From positions 1,915,800-1,979,799 of the forward strand of contig NC_079206.1 in NCBI RefSeq assembly GCF_026745355.1: a stretch of DNA of 64,000 bases, in the 5' to 3' direction. Origin of the DNA: Beta vulgaris subsp. vulgaris (lineage: Eukaryota > Streptophyta > Magnoliopsida > Caryophyllales > Amaranthaceae). Positions 10,521 through 23,053 of the stretch are shown here, piece by piece. The position numbers were made by a program, and so were the translations under genes. The notes under the pieces are model-generated. The model was not told the DNA's origin, made no database searches, and was given only the letters and a program-made list of their open reading frames with translations. How positions within the stretch are numbered: position 1 is the first letter of the stretch; each line of letters starts with the position of its first letter.

Positions 10521-11436
10521 ATGATCAACTGATAATCTGAGTCTCAAAATCAATTTATCTATGCTAATCAACAACAATCAACTTTTATATATGAGTAATA
10601 ATCACCTTACAAAACCGTTGAAGTGTAGCAAAGAAAAGCAAAACAATTTAAGTAAGCAAGTGCATATATATTATTGTAGTAAGATTGATGTAGCAATCAA
10701 CAATAACCACATTTTAAAACATCCTAAATGAAGCCTATTCATACATGCCCCTTCGATTATATCTTCCAAATCGTCTACAATAATAATCCATCATTCTTCA
10801 AAAGGTAATTTTAGTAAATAATCAAATATAATACTTGGACTAAGGATAACGTTGGTAATTTTTCTTACATTTCCGCCTCTCGGAGCCCAGGTATCATAAC
10901 ATACCCGAACAAGATATAACGAGCATCACCTTCAACTCCGCAAGTTTCTATAATCCATAAGGCCATAATGATAAAGGGTTAGGTTGACCTAGGTTCAGCT
11001 ATCGAGCACAATTATAAATTTTATCTATCCAAAATTAAACTTAATATAGGAGCGTCCTTAATTCCTTGATGAACTTTTCTACTTTTCAGTTGGCTATCAA
11101 TTTATTATACATGTCTCGTAGATCAGCAACCATTTTTTTCATCTATTCAAGTACCATTTTTCATCTTTTCAAGTTTCATAATCAGCCTTTAATATTTTTT
11201 TTCGTACAAGCTAAGAGGCAAATCCATACGTATTTAATAAGTTTATGCTAATTATGCATACGAAAATCCGTTGTGAAGCATATCACTTTCAAAAATCTTA
11301 TATCTCTTCTTGCTTGTGAGATTTGAATTATAAGGTAAGTGATTTCAGAATAGGTGACAACTTGACAATTGACATGCATTCGATTTCAACAAAGTGATGT
11401 TATAGATTTTTTTTTAGGGGATAATGATGTTATATA
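10521..11436. other. Intergenic, no feature recognised
   Basis: AT-rich sequence with scattered short open frames that do not resemble any protein. I see no repeat borders in it. Confidence 0.4.
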
Positions 11437-11695
11437 CTTCCTTCGTTTAGAAATAGTTGCATCATTTCATGTTTTCACGTTTACCAATGTATTATTTCAA
11501 ACATTAATATCTTTAATTATCAATAAGTAAAAATTATAAAAAGTTGATATTAAAATAATATAAATTAAGACGAATCTAACAAAATTTCATATGACGATGT
11601 TTTTCTTAAAATATAAATCACCAAAGACAATCAAAGTTCAAGATGTGAATAGTAAACACTATACAAAAGGCGCAACTATTTCTATACAAAGGAAG
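11437..11695. mobile_element. Stowaway-like MITE
   Basis: 259 bp with TA on both sides and ends cttccttcgtttagaaatagttgc / gcaactatttctatacaaaggaag. The same family begins again at 63820. Confidence 0.85.
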
Positions 11696-11863
11696 TATTA
11701 GTTTAATTAGGCATGTGAAATGTCGAACAAATCATGCACCAGTATGAGTAGTGAAGAGTTGGATTATGGACATTTTAGACAAATTAAAGTCGATAAAGGC
11801 CAAACATACTTGAATAAATGGCTTTAATGATTATATAAATTAGGTTTGCAAGAGTACATAATA

Positions 11864-11870
11864 CTCCTTC
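11864..11870. mobile_element. Left stub of a Stowaway MITE split by the gypsy element
   Basis: TA-ctccttc immediately left of the LTR is the start of a Stowaway element. Its remainder continues after the retrotransposon at 23709-23954 and ends cagaaggag-TA. The fit across the insertion shows that the MITE was there first. Confidence 0.75.
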
Positions 11871-12502
11871 TGTTATGTAGTGTAAAACTAGCAATTTATA
11901 TCACAACTCCCAAAGATGGGTTCTTAGAACTGGAGACTTGTGCAACAATGATTGGTTCAAATCCCGAAGCAAACTCCTGACCAGCAACCTGCACAAAAAG
12001 GGACCCACCCTGGAGGTTTGGGTGGTATTTCCCCCTCCGATGCTTAAGTCAGATATCAGGGATGTAAAGGAACTTTTAGAGAGAGAAAGTAGAGAGAGAG
12101 AGAGAAGAATTTATGACAGAGTAACAGTACTATGCCTGAAAAACTACCTTTCACCCTGAAATCAAGGACTATTTATACTGTTTGAAATGACTGCTGTGCC
12201 TTGATGTCACCCTAATTTGGGAGCATCTGATTGGCTAATCAAAGTTTTGGGACACGTGGCAGCTGTTAACTGGTCAGTACACCTCACTTTCATATAAAGG
12301 TGTAAATCAGACTTACTGGGCCTAAGTACAGTTTTTGGGGCCAGAAGAAGGTCTTTTTAGTACGTTTTCAGAGAAACGTACTTTTAGGCCTGTCACCTTC
12401 AGGCCCTTTTGTACTTTTATTCCCCTGCATGTATGCCACATGTTAGGGCTCAGATGAGACCACGTGTCAGTACCAGAGCCGTTTATTTTTTAGGCTACAA
12501 CA
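11871..12502 (-). repeat. 3' LTR of the gypsy element
   Basis: 632 bp. In plus orientation it starts tgttatgtagtg and ends ggctacaaca, so in element orientation it is TGTTGTAGCC...ACATAACA with TG...CA ends. A TATAAATAG box on the minus strand at 12169-12177 is the LTR promoter motif. A GA-rich microsatellite lies at about 12077-12106. Confidence 0.95.
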
Positions 12503-12516
12503 TTTGCCCCTTAAAA
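12503..12516 (-). promoter_or_regulatory. Polypurine tract
   Basis: In element orientation TTTTAAGGGGCAAA sits directly before the 3' LTR, the position where plus-strand DNA synthesis is primed. Confidence 0.6.
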
Positions 12517-12684
12517 GAGGAAGTTATTATCTTTTGAGCGCCAAGACGGTTAATCTTCCTCTTTTAACCGACCTGGAACTGCTCTTCTCTTTTTCAAAAA
12601 AGGGGCCATTTTGCCGGTCTCCACAGGTCAACTTCCTATGAACAACGGTTACTTTTACCGGATGAGGGGTCATTTTCACCCCTC

Positions 12685-12692
12685 TATAAATA
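12685..12692 (+). promoter_or_regulatory. TATA box for the antisense ORF of the gypsy element
   Basis: TATAAATA on the plus strand, about 30 bases before a likely start near 12720 and about 230 bases before the first Met of the antisense frame. It lies outside the LTR, so the antisense gene appears to have its own promoter. Confidence 0.5.
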
Positions 12693-12922
12693 TGTGCCTT
12701 AGTCGCTCCTGGAATCATTTTAACTTTGCTGAGAAATTTTCTAGAGAGAGAGACTCTGCAAATTTTTACTGAACTTTTTAGAGAGAAGAACAACCCCGTC
12801 CAAGCTCTTGCAATTGTTTGTTTGCTCGTCCGAGGTTTCAAGTCATCTTCAACATTCGTCCGAATTTTCTTCTACAGGTATATTCTCAACTCTTTTCTTG
12901 ATTGCACACATATTTTAAGAAA

Positions 12923-14365
12923 ATGGATTCGTCCTCTTCCTCGAACAATTCCGGCCGCTCAAGGGTTGGTGCTAACCCTAGAACAGAGGGCCTAACTTCC
13001 TCGGCATCTTCTAGAGTTGGTCCTATCTTGGCCGGGCATGCATTCTTTATCTTTAGCCATGGACGGCAAAGTCAGACGACCCAGTCTTTACCTGTGCAGG
13101 GTAATCTGGCGCGCGTCAAGCAAACGGCTCGCATCAGAAGAGGGGTAACCATGCCGGCCTCTAGCTCTGAAAGGGAGGAATCCACTGGGCGAATTCCGGC
13201 CGAAGGAGAACGAGAGACCAAAGCGCTCGTCCTGCCTACCACACTCCTTCTCCTGAACATGCCGAGGAGGAACCAGAAGTCAGGGGCTCTCCAGAAGCCA
13301 GCCCGTCCATACATAGGACGATCTCAGATGAGCCAAGGACGGCTAGCTCTTCTGACCCTGCTAGTGGCTCAGAGGAGCCATCAACCACTTCGTCTGAAAT
13401 AAGACGGCGGTAGGTCCCCTTTCTGACCCTAGGTTCATCCTGGCCGAAACCATGGTTAGGACGATTAGGCTCGGACCTTAGCCTTTTTCGGTGGCAATGC
13501 CCATGCCCGGCTACCACTTTGTCCTTCCCGGCCGAGAGGACACTATTTTCAGTGCTCCTCCAGGCCATTTTGCAGTTTATCGGCTGGCATTAGATGCCGG
13601 CCTGCGCTTTCCCCTTCACCCCTTCATCAGCCAACTTCTTCAGTATTACGGCATAGGACATAACCAGCTTGCCCCTAACTCTTGGCAAATATCCACCTTT
13701 CTGGCCGTCTGCAATTAAAGGGAAAGGACCCTTCTCTGGCCGCTTTCACCCATATTCACTATGTGCCAAGGTCCCTAGGACCATTGAAGGAAGCTGGCTG
13801 AGCGTGTGCAATCGTCAAGGATTCTTGACGTCTTGGGATAAGACTTCCAAGATGCACTCATGGAAGGGCGAGTTCCTCTTGTCCAGGCGCCATAAAGCGG
13901 TGGCAAACCGTCTTCGGTATTTTAGCCGGACAACCACAAACTGGACGGATGGCCTCATACCTGGAACTGGAGAGTAACTCTGCCGAAGAGATGGTGGAGT
14001 ACTTCCGGTTTCGGAGTATACTATGGAAGATGTTTCTTTCAAAGGTCCGTCCAATTGGATTCCTTTTAAGGAAATGTTTTACCATGACAACTTCCTGGTC
14101 GCTGCCGGCTTAAGGCAGGACGAGGACAGAGGTATATCAACTGAGAATCTTCCAAGTACAAATTTCTAGACTTAATTATCATTCGTCCAACATTTGTTTT
14201 TCTCTCTTTCAGATTCAGCCAGGAGCAAGCTCAGGAAGTCTTGGATAGGAGATATGAGCTCATCCAGATTTGCGGACACTCTATGGAAGGAGTACAGCAA
14301 GTCAGGTGCCGAAAAGAGGGCCGACACCTTGGTGAGCTTTGTATATGTATTCATATTTTTGTTTG

Positions 14366-14396
<31 letters not shown>

Positions 14397-16140
14397 CGGC
14401 CGGTCTGCTACTTTGGAGGGTAACCCGTCAAGATGGTGCCTGGACGACTTGTCTACCCATGGGGCAATTCGTCCAGAGAAACACAGGACGAGCTAACTTC
14501 CCAAGAAGCAACTCGGCTAGGTTGAATTCTTGACGGCTTGCCTCTTAGGAGGACAGTCCGTCTGGTGTAGCATAGGACGAGTTACTCATCTGAACAGCAA
14601 CCCGTCCTGGTTGATATCTTGACGGTTTGCCTCTTCGAGGGGCAGTCCGTCTAGAATAGTGTTGGACGAGTTGCTTATTTGAGGATCAATTCGTCCTGAT
14701 TGATATCTTGACGAGCATTCCATCTTTTTCAGAAAAATGCCCCAACTTCAAAAGCTCTGGCCGAGAAAGCCGCTGCAAAGAAACGGCCAGCAGGCACCAG
14801 TGAAGCCCCTCCCTCAAAAAGGCAAAGGGTTTACTGCTAAAGGAAGAAGACCACTCGGCCGGTTCCCAAGGTCGTGATCGACCTTCCGGCCAAGGAGGAG
14901 GCCAAAGAGGAGCCAGCTGAAGTTGACTCTCGAGCCCTGGTGGCCTATACTGGTCCGGCTGAGCAACCCGATCTTCGCAACCTGACGAGGTTGTCATTCT
15001 GGACGACGCTGAACAATCTTCAAGCCGGACGCGGCTGTGGACGGATCCGCCTTTTCTGGGCCAGTGGCCCAACTGGTAGGCCAGATGCCGGCCGCTTATA
15101 GACGGCTTCCCGTTCTTCTGGTGAGTCCTACTATTCCAACGTAGTTAGAACACTACGGGTTGGCGGGCGTCCGATGAGTCCGTCCAACAAACAGACCGTG
15201 GTTATTCCCATCAGGTGTACTGACGAGTCTAACCTTTCAGATAAAGGGAAGGGTCCTGCTGTTGTCGGCTCCCCTAGCCTCTCTGACGATGAATCTTCTC
15301 CAGCCTTTGGAAAGATGTCGTCGTCTGATCGTGAGAAGCTCAAGACGGAGCTGTTCAAGTGCTTTCCCGAAACTTATCAAGGGGTTAAGGGGAGCATCGT
15401 CTGGGCATGTAGGTTACATGTCTCAGCTTGCTGCCGAGGTACATTCTTTCCTCTTCGGACGCTTATGCTTTTTACTTGGTCTTCATTACTTTTTTTTATC
15501 CGTCCTGACATGCCCTATCCTTTTATGTTTTCAGCTTTTTGCTCGCAGCATGATAACAGAAGACTGGGCGAAGGAGCTCAGAAAAGAGAATAAAAAGCTC
15601 GTCCATGACGTAACTGCGGCCGCCGACCATGCTCAGTTCGTCATTTCCGAGCAAGAGGTGTTGCACCAGCAAACCAAAGTTGCTTTGGAAAAAAGGTCGG
15701 CTGAGCTGGATCTCAGATCAAAGTCTATTCTTTCGGTTGACGGAGATGATAGACGAACGGGCTTCGTTGGAACGTGTTCTGACGGACGAGAGGAATTCAG
15801 CATGACTATGGCTGCCGATTTTTCAAGGAAAACCTCGTCCTGAAGGTCAAAAACCAAGCCCTTCGAACTGAGGTTGCAGAGACAATTGCCGGCGCCAAAG
15901 AGGCTATGAACACCATCATAGATACCTCAAAAGAATGGGCGGTGAAGGCTTTTGAGATGATGGCCGAGGAGGAGGATATCCCCAGATATGCTCGTCGGCT
16001 GGAATTCCAAGAAGCCTTGCACAAAGGCCACCATAACTAAAACAGAACCTCCCGTCTTTGAAGAATCCTCTGAGGATGAAGAGGGAGAGGACAATGCAGA
16101 GGCCCAGGACGAAGAGGACAACGATCCTCCTGCCGCCTAG
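12923..16140 (+). pseudogene. Antisense extra gene of the Tat element (putative gypsy-type transposon domain), interrupted
   Basis: Runs opposite to gag-pol. It opens MDSSSSSNNSGRSR at 12923. A frame at 13491-13718 carries FVLPGREDTIFSAPPGHF and GLRFPLHPFISQLLQYYG, which resembles the 'putative gypsy type transposon' domain (Pfam Transposase_28) found in extra ORFs of plant Tat elements. Introns are likely: GAG-GTATAT at about 14130 to tctttcag at 14213, one holding a 28-T run and the 88-bp repeats (about 14333-14730), and one ending ttttcag near 15535. Exons after that encode a charged, probably coiled-coil segment (ELRKENKKLVHDV) and an acidic tail ending EDNDPPAA* at 16140. Frames change several times, so this copy is probably broken. 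Function of such ORFs is unknown. Confidence 0.6.
14486..14715. repeat. Tandem 88-bp repeat in the antisense gene
   Basis: Units begin ggacgag at 14486, 14574 and 14663, with recurring motifs ttcttgacgg, ttgcctctt and cagtccgtct. A diverged copy recurs at about 16727-16830. The words gacgag/ctcgtcc occur through much of 14400-17000. Confidence 0.7.
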
Positions 16141-17262
16141 TTCTTTTGTTGTATCTTGGCTGTGAGCCACTTGTAACTTTTTCTCCTTTTGTACTTAGAT
16201 GAATTTAGGTTGTAATCATCTTTTTATATTTATGGGAAGCTAACTTTTTCAATCTCTGTTGTTCTATGCTTTACTGTTTTGGACGCATTGTCTTACAATT
16301 CCATGATTATACCAAGTACAAAAGTAGTTCGTCATAACATTTTGGCCGATTATACCAAGTACCAAGTTCAAGTATAAAAGTAATTCGTCTTAATATTTGG
16401 CTGGTCTAATCAACTCTTTTGGCCGATTTCTTCTAGTACTATCATTAAAGCCAAGTATAAAATAATCTCGTCAATCATTCTGATCTGACTCAGTAGCTCT
16501 TTTCTGGACGTTCATAACCAGATGCTCAAGCAAAGACTTGCTTTTACTTTTTGGATTTTAAATAAGTTAAAAGTTTGCTCGGCCAGACCCTGAGTGCCGT
16601 TCGTCTTTGGACAAAGACTTAGTCATTTTATAAATTATGTCCCTATATGCCCCCCTTCTTGGACGAAGAGTTTTTATAACTTTTCCCTGTTCAAGAAGGA
16701 GTTAAGAAGATAATTTTTAAACAACTAGGACGAGCGTTTATGCCAGAAGCAACTCGTCCAGGCTAATATTCTGACGGGCTGCCTCTTTGGAGAGCAACTC
16801 GTCTGAATGATAGTTGGACGAACTGATTCTTTGGAAAACCTCGTCCATCTTTGTGAAATCATAAAATAACTTGTTCCTTTACTAAGGTTGTTATTTCGAA
16901 GTTTTGTGGCTTTTGGACGGACAGTAAGATACCTTTACTAAGGCGTCTTATTTCCAGCCGACCTTGTTCAGGAGATGTTTAACTCTTTAAGTAAACAATC
17001 GGCCAAATCTGACATGTTTTATCCGTTTAAGAATGATAACATGTTCAGCCGAACTCCCAATGAAAGGTGCATTGTCTTTTTGCTTTGGAAAATTAGTTAG
17101 CTTTTGACGTTAGTATGTAACTTAAGCAAACAATTAAAACAAAGTCATAGAGAAGTAGAATTGTATTATATGAAGTTTGCTTGACGGATAGTCAAGGTAC
17201 ATGTCTACATTCTACTTTTTCATTGTAATGCATTAGGAAAAGATTACAATTTAGCTGGGTGC
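16141..17262. other. Non-coding internal region of the gypsy element
   Basis: Lies between the end of the antisense ORF and the end of pol, which face each other. It is AT-rich with interspersed gtcgtcc/ggacga motifs. It probably serves as 3' untranslated region for both transcripts. No ORF is recognised. Confidence 0.5.
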
Positions 17263-18470
17263 TCTAAACAAAGTATTTCTTCAAAGTGTCAGAATTCCAC
17301 GTCCTAGGAATAGGACGTCCGTCCAATCCTTCGAGACGAAAGGTACCATTCTGAACGACTTCGATTATCTTATAGGGTCCTTCCCAGTTAGGAGTAAGCT
17401 TGCCTAACTCTTTGGTCGGCCGACCGCTTCCATCTTTCTAGGACAGATCTCCCATCTTTATGGACGTCTAGCAACTCTTTTGTTGAAGTCTCTAGCCATT
17501 CTTAACTTATATAGTTGCATCCTCAGCAGAGCATTGCCCCTGACTTCAGGAACTAAGTCCAAAGCCGTCCTAAGAGCTGCCCAGTTAGCATCTTCTGAGT
17601 ACATCATTACTCTTAAGGTGGGTTCCTCAACTTCAATAGGAAGGACAGCCTCAGAACCATAAACCATCATAAAGGAGTCTCTCCTGTGGAATTCTTGGCC
17701 GTCGTCCAATTGACCATAGACCAGCTGCAATTCTTCTACCCAAAGCCCCTTTGCATTGTCTAACTTCTTTTTTATTCCGGCCGAAAGGATCTTGTTAAAG
17801 GCCTCTACTTGCCCATTAGCCTGTGGATGAGCTACTGCTGCAAAGTGAGCCTTAACTCCTTGATCGGCCAACCATTGACGAAGCTTGGGCGTTTCAAATT
17901 GCGGCCCATTATCAAAGACGATGGACTGGGGCATGCCAAACCTTGTAATCAAGTTCTTCCAGATGAACCCTTTGACATCATTGGTGGTGATGCCCCTTAA
18001 TGCTTCAGCTTCAACCCATTTTGTAAAGTAGTCTACAGCTACTATTACAAATTTCTTCTGGCCAGCAGCAAAGGAAAAGGCCCAAGGATGTCCATCCCCC
18101 ATTTAGCAAAGGGAAGAGGAAAGAGAATGGGCGTCAAGTAATTGGACGGCTTTTGATGGATATTACCATGCTTTTGGCAACTATCACACTTCTTGGCATA
18201 GAGGAGTGCATCTTCTTTTAAGGACGGCCAAAAGTAGCCCGTCCTGAGAGCCCTTTCGCCAAAGCTCTTCCTCCAATGTGAGAAGCACAAGCTCCCTCGT
18301 GCAACTCCTTCAAAACGTCCAGACCTTCCTTTCGGCTGATGCATTGAGAAGAGGCCGATTATAGGACTTTTTGTATAAGGTCTCATTCCACAACTCAAAC
18401 CACTTGTCCCTAGCTTCACATACTTGGCCTTAATGGGATCAAGAGGCAGACGGCCGTCTTCTTGAACTCA
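17263..18470 (-). pseudogene. Tat integrase, frameshifted
   Basis: Inserts retroelement cDNA into the chromosome. Visible parts in order: a degraded HHCC zinc finger ending CDSCQKHGNIHQKP; the catalytic core with MDILGPFP (first Asp), IVFDNGPQF (second Asp) and ANGQVEAFNKIL (Glu), so the D,D-35-E triad is present; and the C-terminal GKLTPNWEGPYKII and DTLKKYF near 17270-17420. The core stays open from 18102 to 17458. Frame changes occur around 18050-18100, 18300-18340 and 17440-17460. No chromodomain follows. Confidence 0.85.
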
Positions 18471-18543
18471 ATGATTGGACTCATCCACTCATCATCTCGG
18501 CTGAGAAACAGCACTTCTCCGGCCTCAATGCTCTTGGCCGCCT

Positions 18544-19319
18544 TCACCTCCCAAAAGACTGTTCTAGGAACGTCACCTTCGCCGAGCTGGCCAGTTTAGA
18601 GAGGGCATCAGCTTGATGGTTTTCTGATCTGGGCACCTGATCTAGGACGAACCTCTTTAAAGACTTGATCTCGTCCTTGACCAAATTCATATACTTGCTC
18701 ATGGACAGTTCCTTGCATTCAAACTCACCATTGACCTGACTGACAACCAGCAGAGAGTCGGTCTTAGCCTCAATTTCCAGGGCCCCAGCCGCTTTACACA
18801 TTTTTATGCCGGCTAAGAGAGCTTCATACTCTGCCTCATTATTGGACGCCTGGAACTTGAATTTCATAGCATATTCAAACTTATCCCCTTCTGGAGATTG
18901 AAAAATGATTCCTGCCCCACATCCGTTGGCAGTTGAGGATCCGTCCACCATAAGGGTCCAATGACGCCTTCCTGCTGCTGGATCTTGGACGCTTTCTATC
19001 GTAGGCCGTGTAAGCTCTACGATGAAATCAGCCAAAGCTTGGCCCTTGATTGCCTTTCTAGGCTCAAATGTTAAATCAAACATATTCAGCTCAACAGCCC
19101 ATTTTAACATTCGGCCAGAGGCATCCATCTTATGCAACACTTGCCTAAGCGGCTGATCTGTATATACAAGAATGCTATGGCAAGAAGTAAGGCCTTAACT
19201 TCCGGCTGGCCATCAGCAAGCCAGGCCGAATTTTTCGATGGCGAATATCTGCTCTCAGCATCTTTAAGCACATGGCTCACAAAATAGACGGGTATTTGCA
19301 CCGAGTCTCTTTCAGCCAA
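18544..19319 (-). pseudogene. RNase H and archaeal-type RNase H of the Tat pol, frameshifted
   Basis: First part (19319-19104) is the tail of the retroviral-type RNase H, with VYFVSHVLKDAESRY. Second part (19140-18544, 198 aa open) carries LMVDGSSTANGCGAGIIF, NEAEYEALLAGIKM, TDSLLVVSQVNGE and VPRSENHQADALSKLAS. These match the extra archaeal-like RNase H that marks the Tat lineage. The catalytic Asp, Glu and Asp positions (DGS, EAEYEAL, TDS) are kept. Two frame changes separate the halves near 19140-19200. Confidence 0.85.
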
Positions 19320-20408
19320 AGGACTGCACTTACCGCGAAGGGTGATACAGCCAGATACACATACAACCTCTCTCCTTCGGCCGGACTGATCAGCCTAGGC
19401 AGCTGCCGAAGATGATCTTTTACTTGCTGAAGGGCTACTTCAGCTTCATCTGACCATTCAAACTTGGCATTTTTCTTGATGGTAGCAAAGAAATGGTGAC
19501 ATTTGTCCCCTGATTTTGAGAGAAACCGTCCAAGAGCAGCCAAACAGCCCGTCAACCTCTGAACTTCTTTGACTTTGGACGGCGAAGACATATTCATAAT
19601 AGCCTGAATTTTGTCGGGATTTGCCTCAATCCCTCTCTGATCAACCAAAAATCCCAGAAATTTCCCAGCAACTACGCCGAACACACATTTTTGCGGATTA
19701 AGCTTCAACTTGAATTTTCTCAAGGTGAGGAAGGTTTCCCTCAGATCGTCCAGATGATCTTTCTCCTCTTTACTCTTGACGATCATGTCGTCTATATAAG
19801 CTTCCATATTTCGGCCGAGCTGCGGCTGAATGTATTAATGAGCCTCTGAAATGTAGCCGGAGCGTTTCTTAGGCCGAAAGGCATCCTGAGCCATCCATAC
19901 AGCCCTTTCTCAGTAATGAAGGAAGTCTTATCTTGATCATCCGGCCACATAGGAATCTGATGGAAGCCAGAGTAGGCATCCATAAAGCTCAGTAGGGCAT
20001 GGCCGGCCGTAGAATCAACCAGACGATCTATTTTTGGCAACGGGAAGCTGTCCTTAGGACAGGCCTTGTTCAAATCTGTATAATCAACGCACATCCTCCA
20101 AGTGCCATTCGGCTTTGGAACCATCACAACATTTGCTACCCAATCTGGGTATATGTTTCCCGGATGAATTTAGATTTGAGCAACTTTTGAACTTCTTCGT
20201 CAACGGCCTTATTTCTGGCCGGCCCCAGATGCCTCTTCTTCTGCCGAATAGGCTTTTGCCCCGGCTCAATGTTGAGCTTATGGACAGCCACCTCAGGGTC
20301 TATCCCAGGCATCTCCTCTACAGCATAGGCAAACACATCTTCAAATTCTCGCAGCAACGCAACCAAGGCGTCCTGGATTCCTGACCTCAAAACTGAGCCA
20401 ATTTTCAA
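19277..20408 (-). pseudogene. Tat reverse transcriptase, frameshifted
   Basis: Three overlapping open pieces: 20408-20136 (IDPEVAVHKLNIEPG, FIRE), 20127-19792 (VPKPNGTWRMCVDYTDLNKA, SFMDAYSGFHQIPM, LRMPFGLRNAPATFQR) and 19807-19277 (MEAYIDDMIVKS, FLGFLVDQRGIE). The active-site motif is intact as YIDD. Breaks in frame fall near 20140, 19830 and 19310. Synthesises cDNA from the element RNA in the intact relatives. Confidence 0.9.
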
Positions 20409-20494
20409 TGTCCTTTCCGGACGCTCGGATTCAAGCAGATTCTACTGGACTTTCCACAGGTCTGGACGTTCTAGTCCCAGACTCATTATAGCCA

Positions 20495-21326
20495 TTATCT
20501 CAGATGAATGTTTTTCTTCCTTAATAGCCAAACACTTTCTCTTCTTGCTAGGCAAAAGCATGGACGGAGTGCTTTCAGGAAAGGCGACTCCTGAACCTTC
20601 TCAATTTCCTCCTTAAGCTCACTAATCTGGCCTTTAACTTTTTTGGCCGAATCATCTCCTTGTGCCCTTGGACACTCTGCTTTTTCCTTCCAAGATGATG
20701 GTTTGAGTGTGGTGAGATAGCATTCTCTGGCAGCTTGCTGGTCTCCATAAGAGCCAATCTTCCCACCATCGCACTCAAACTTCATCAGCATTAAATGGGT
20801 CACAATGACGGCCTTGATGTGATTTAAGGTAGGTCGCCCGAGAATGACATTATAAGCTGTCAAGTCTCGTACTACCAAAAATTTCACAAAAAGCGTCCTG
20901 GCCGCATCTTTTTCTCCAACTCTGACGGCAAGGTGACGTTCCCATAGGGTGTATGACCCCGCCGCCAAAACCAATTATAGGATGATTTACCGGCATCAAA
21001 TCGTTTTTGTCAAACTTTAAACGAGACAAACAATCAGCACTGATGATGTCAGTTGAGCTCCCAGTATCAATCAAAATTCGCCTAACCCTTAGATTGGCAA
21101 TCTTCATTTCCACAACCAGCGGGTCATCATGAGGCGTCCTAATATTCCCCCGGTCCAACTCGCTGACCACTATTTTTGGAAAAGGATCAGACTCGGCCTG
21201 GTTGGTGAGCATAACCTGGCTGAGTTCCCTCAAATAGTTTTTGTGGCCGCGATTTGTCGGACCTCCAGCTGCAAATCCTCCTGAGATGACCATCACTACA
21301 TCATCATCCGTGCTATCTCCGTCCAT
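20495..21326 (-). pseudogene. Tat aspartic protease region, frameshifted
   Basis: The catalytic motif LIDTGSSTDII lies about residue 85 of the 21326-20850 frame. The C-terminal part of the fold (YNVILGRPTLNHIKAV) is in the next frame, 20974-20495, so a frameshift lies near 20940. The protease cleaves the gag-pol product in intact elements. Confidence 0.85.
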
Positions 21327-23043
21327 TTTCTTCCTTGACGGTTATCCCTTTTCTGAAACTTCCTTCCTGACGAGGGTAGGTAATTGTTCATCTTTCCTTT
21401 TCGAGCCAACTCTTCTAGTGCTCGCTTCAAATGCTTGCATTCATTGGTTTCATGTCCACAATCTTTGTGAAAGTGACAATACTTGCTCTTGTCCCTGTTA
21501 CGATAAGGCGTCTTCATCTCGGCCGGCGCCTTTAGCTCATGCTGATCTTTTATTTCCATCAAAATGGAATATTGATCTTTGTTGAACTCTATTGGTTCAA
21601 CAGAGGCCGCCGGCTCTGACCGCCTACTTCTCTTGGACGAAGTGGTCATAGTAGTCATGGCCCAAGTCTCAGCCTTCTTGGGCGGATTCTTTTTTGGCTG
21701 AACAGCCTCTTCTACTTTCTTCACTTCTGGCTGTTTTGCCTCAGCACAGACCTCTGTGGCATGAATGAATGCTTCAGCCTCCCTCAGTGCTTCCGTCAAA
21801 GTAGTGATTTTCTTCTTCACCAAATCAAACTTAAAACTTCCTGGTCTTAGACCTCTGATGAAGGCGTCAAACGCCACACCCGCATTCAAATCTTGGATCT
21901 GCAACGCCTCCAGATTAAACCTCTTCACATAACCTCTCAAGGCTTCCTTAGGACCTTGGATGACTTTACCTAGGTGCATGCTTGTTTTCTGTTCTTGCCG
22001 ATTAGCCACAAAGTGACTGGTGAATAGAATACTAAGTTCAGTAAAATTATTCACTGAATTAGGCGGAAGTTGTTGAACCATTTTTGCGCTACTCCTTTCA
22101 AAGTAGCTGGGAAATTCTTACACCAAGTAGCATCGTCCACCCCTTGGACATACATCTGATGCTTGTAAGCTGATAGGTGATCGTCCGGATCAGTAGTTCC
22201 GTCAAAAGGATCAATGGTAGGGAGCTTAACCTTTGGGAAAGGAGGGGACTCCATGATCCTGACCGAGAAAGGAGTGGGCCAATTGATCTGGAGTGCCGCC
22301 ACCTGCCCCTCAATGGGTATGTGCTCCTGACGGTACTCTTTCAAAACCGGATTAGATGAGGTGTTAGCTAAGGCTTGACGCCTGTACACCATAGGCTGCA
22401 GAACTGTCTTCTCTTGCCTGGGCTGGAAAGCGGATGGACCACGGCTTCGCACCACTGTTCTGGACGGGAGCCTTAAGGACGGATCCTTCATATATGGCGT
22501 GGAGCCAGAGGCTGAACGCTGCTGCGCTGCCGCCCTCTTGGCCTCCAAGTACTCCCGAGCATCAGTCTCCATCATGTGACCAGTAGGAGGGATATTATCT
22601 GCTGGACGGACCACCAGCTTCCAGTCCATCTTCCTCCTAGAATCACTGACTGCCGGCTGCTTTCCTTTGGAAGGCGGCTTAGTCAATTCTGGCCGAGGTG
22701 GCCGACTAGGTCCTGGACGACCCTCTTGGGATCGCCCTTTAAGTGGCGCAGCTGCCTCTTCTCTCGGACTCATCTGAAAAAATAGCATGTTGTTCTTAAT
22801 CTGCTCTTCCATAACAGCGGCCATCCTGGCCTGGAAGTCATTTAACACATTTTCCAAATGACCAGCAGTCACTGGACGGTCAAGATTTTCTTGGATGACT
22901 GGAGTTACAGTCCTACCCTCGAGGTGAACGGCAGCATGGCCCTGATCCCTGCCTCGAGGTGGCCTCTCGTCATCAACGGTATCATCCACCTGAACTCTAA
23001 AACTTCTGTTCCGTGCCACATTCGAAGAGTGACAGTCCGTCAT
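21296..23043 (-). pseudogene. Tat gag, one frameshift
   Basis: Starts at the first ATG after the PBS (23043). The first frame (330 aa) has a low-complexity N-terminus and the capsid-type VKLPTIDPFDGTTDPDDHL and FPATLKGVAQKWF. After a 1-base loss near 22065 the sequence continues in frame 22081-21296 with FTSHFVANRQ and the zinc knuckle CHFHKDCGHETNEC near residue 206, a form usual in Tat gag. Forms the virus-like particle in intact relatives. Confidence 0.9.
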
Positions 23044-23053
23044 TGTTGCGTCT

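Noticed and set aside
14339..14533. Short frames around the poly-T run at 14366-14394
   Set aside because: Poly-Phe translation of a T-run in a predicted intron of the antisense gene.
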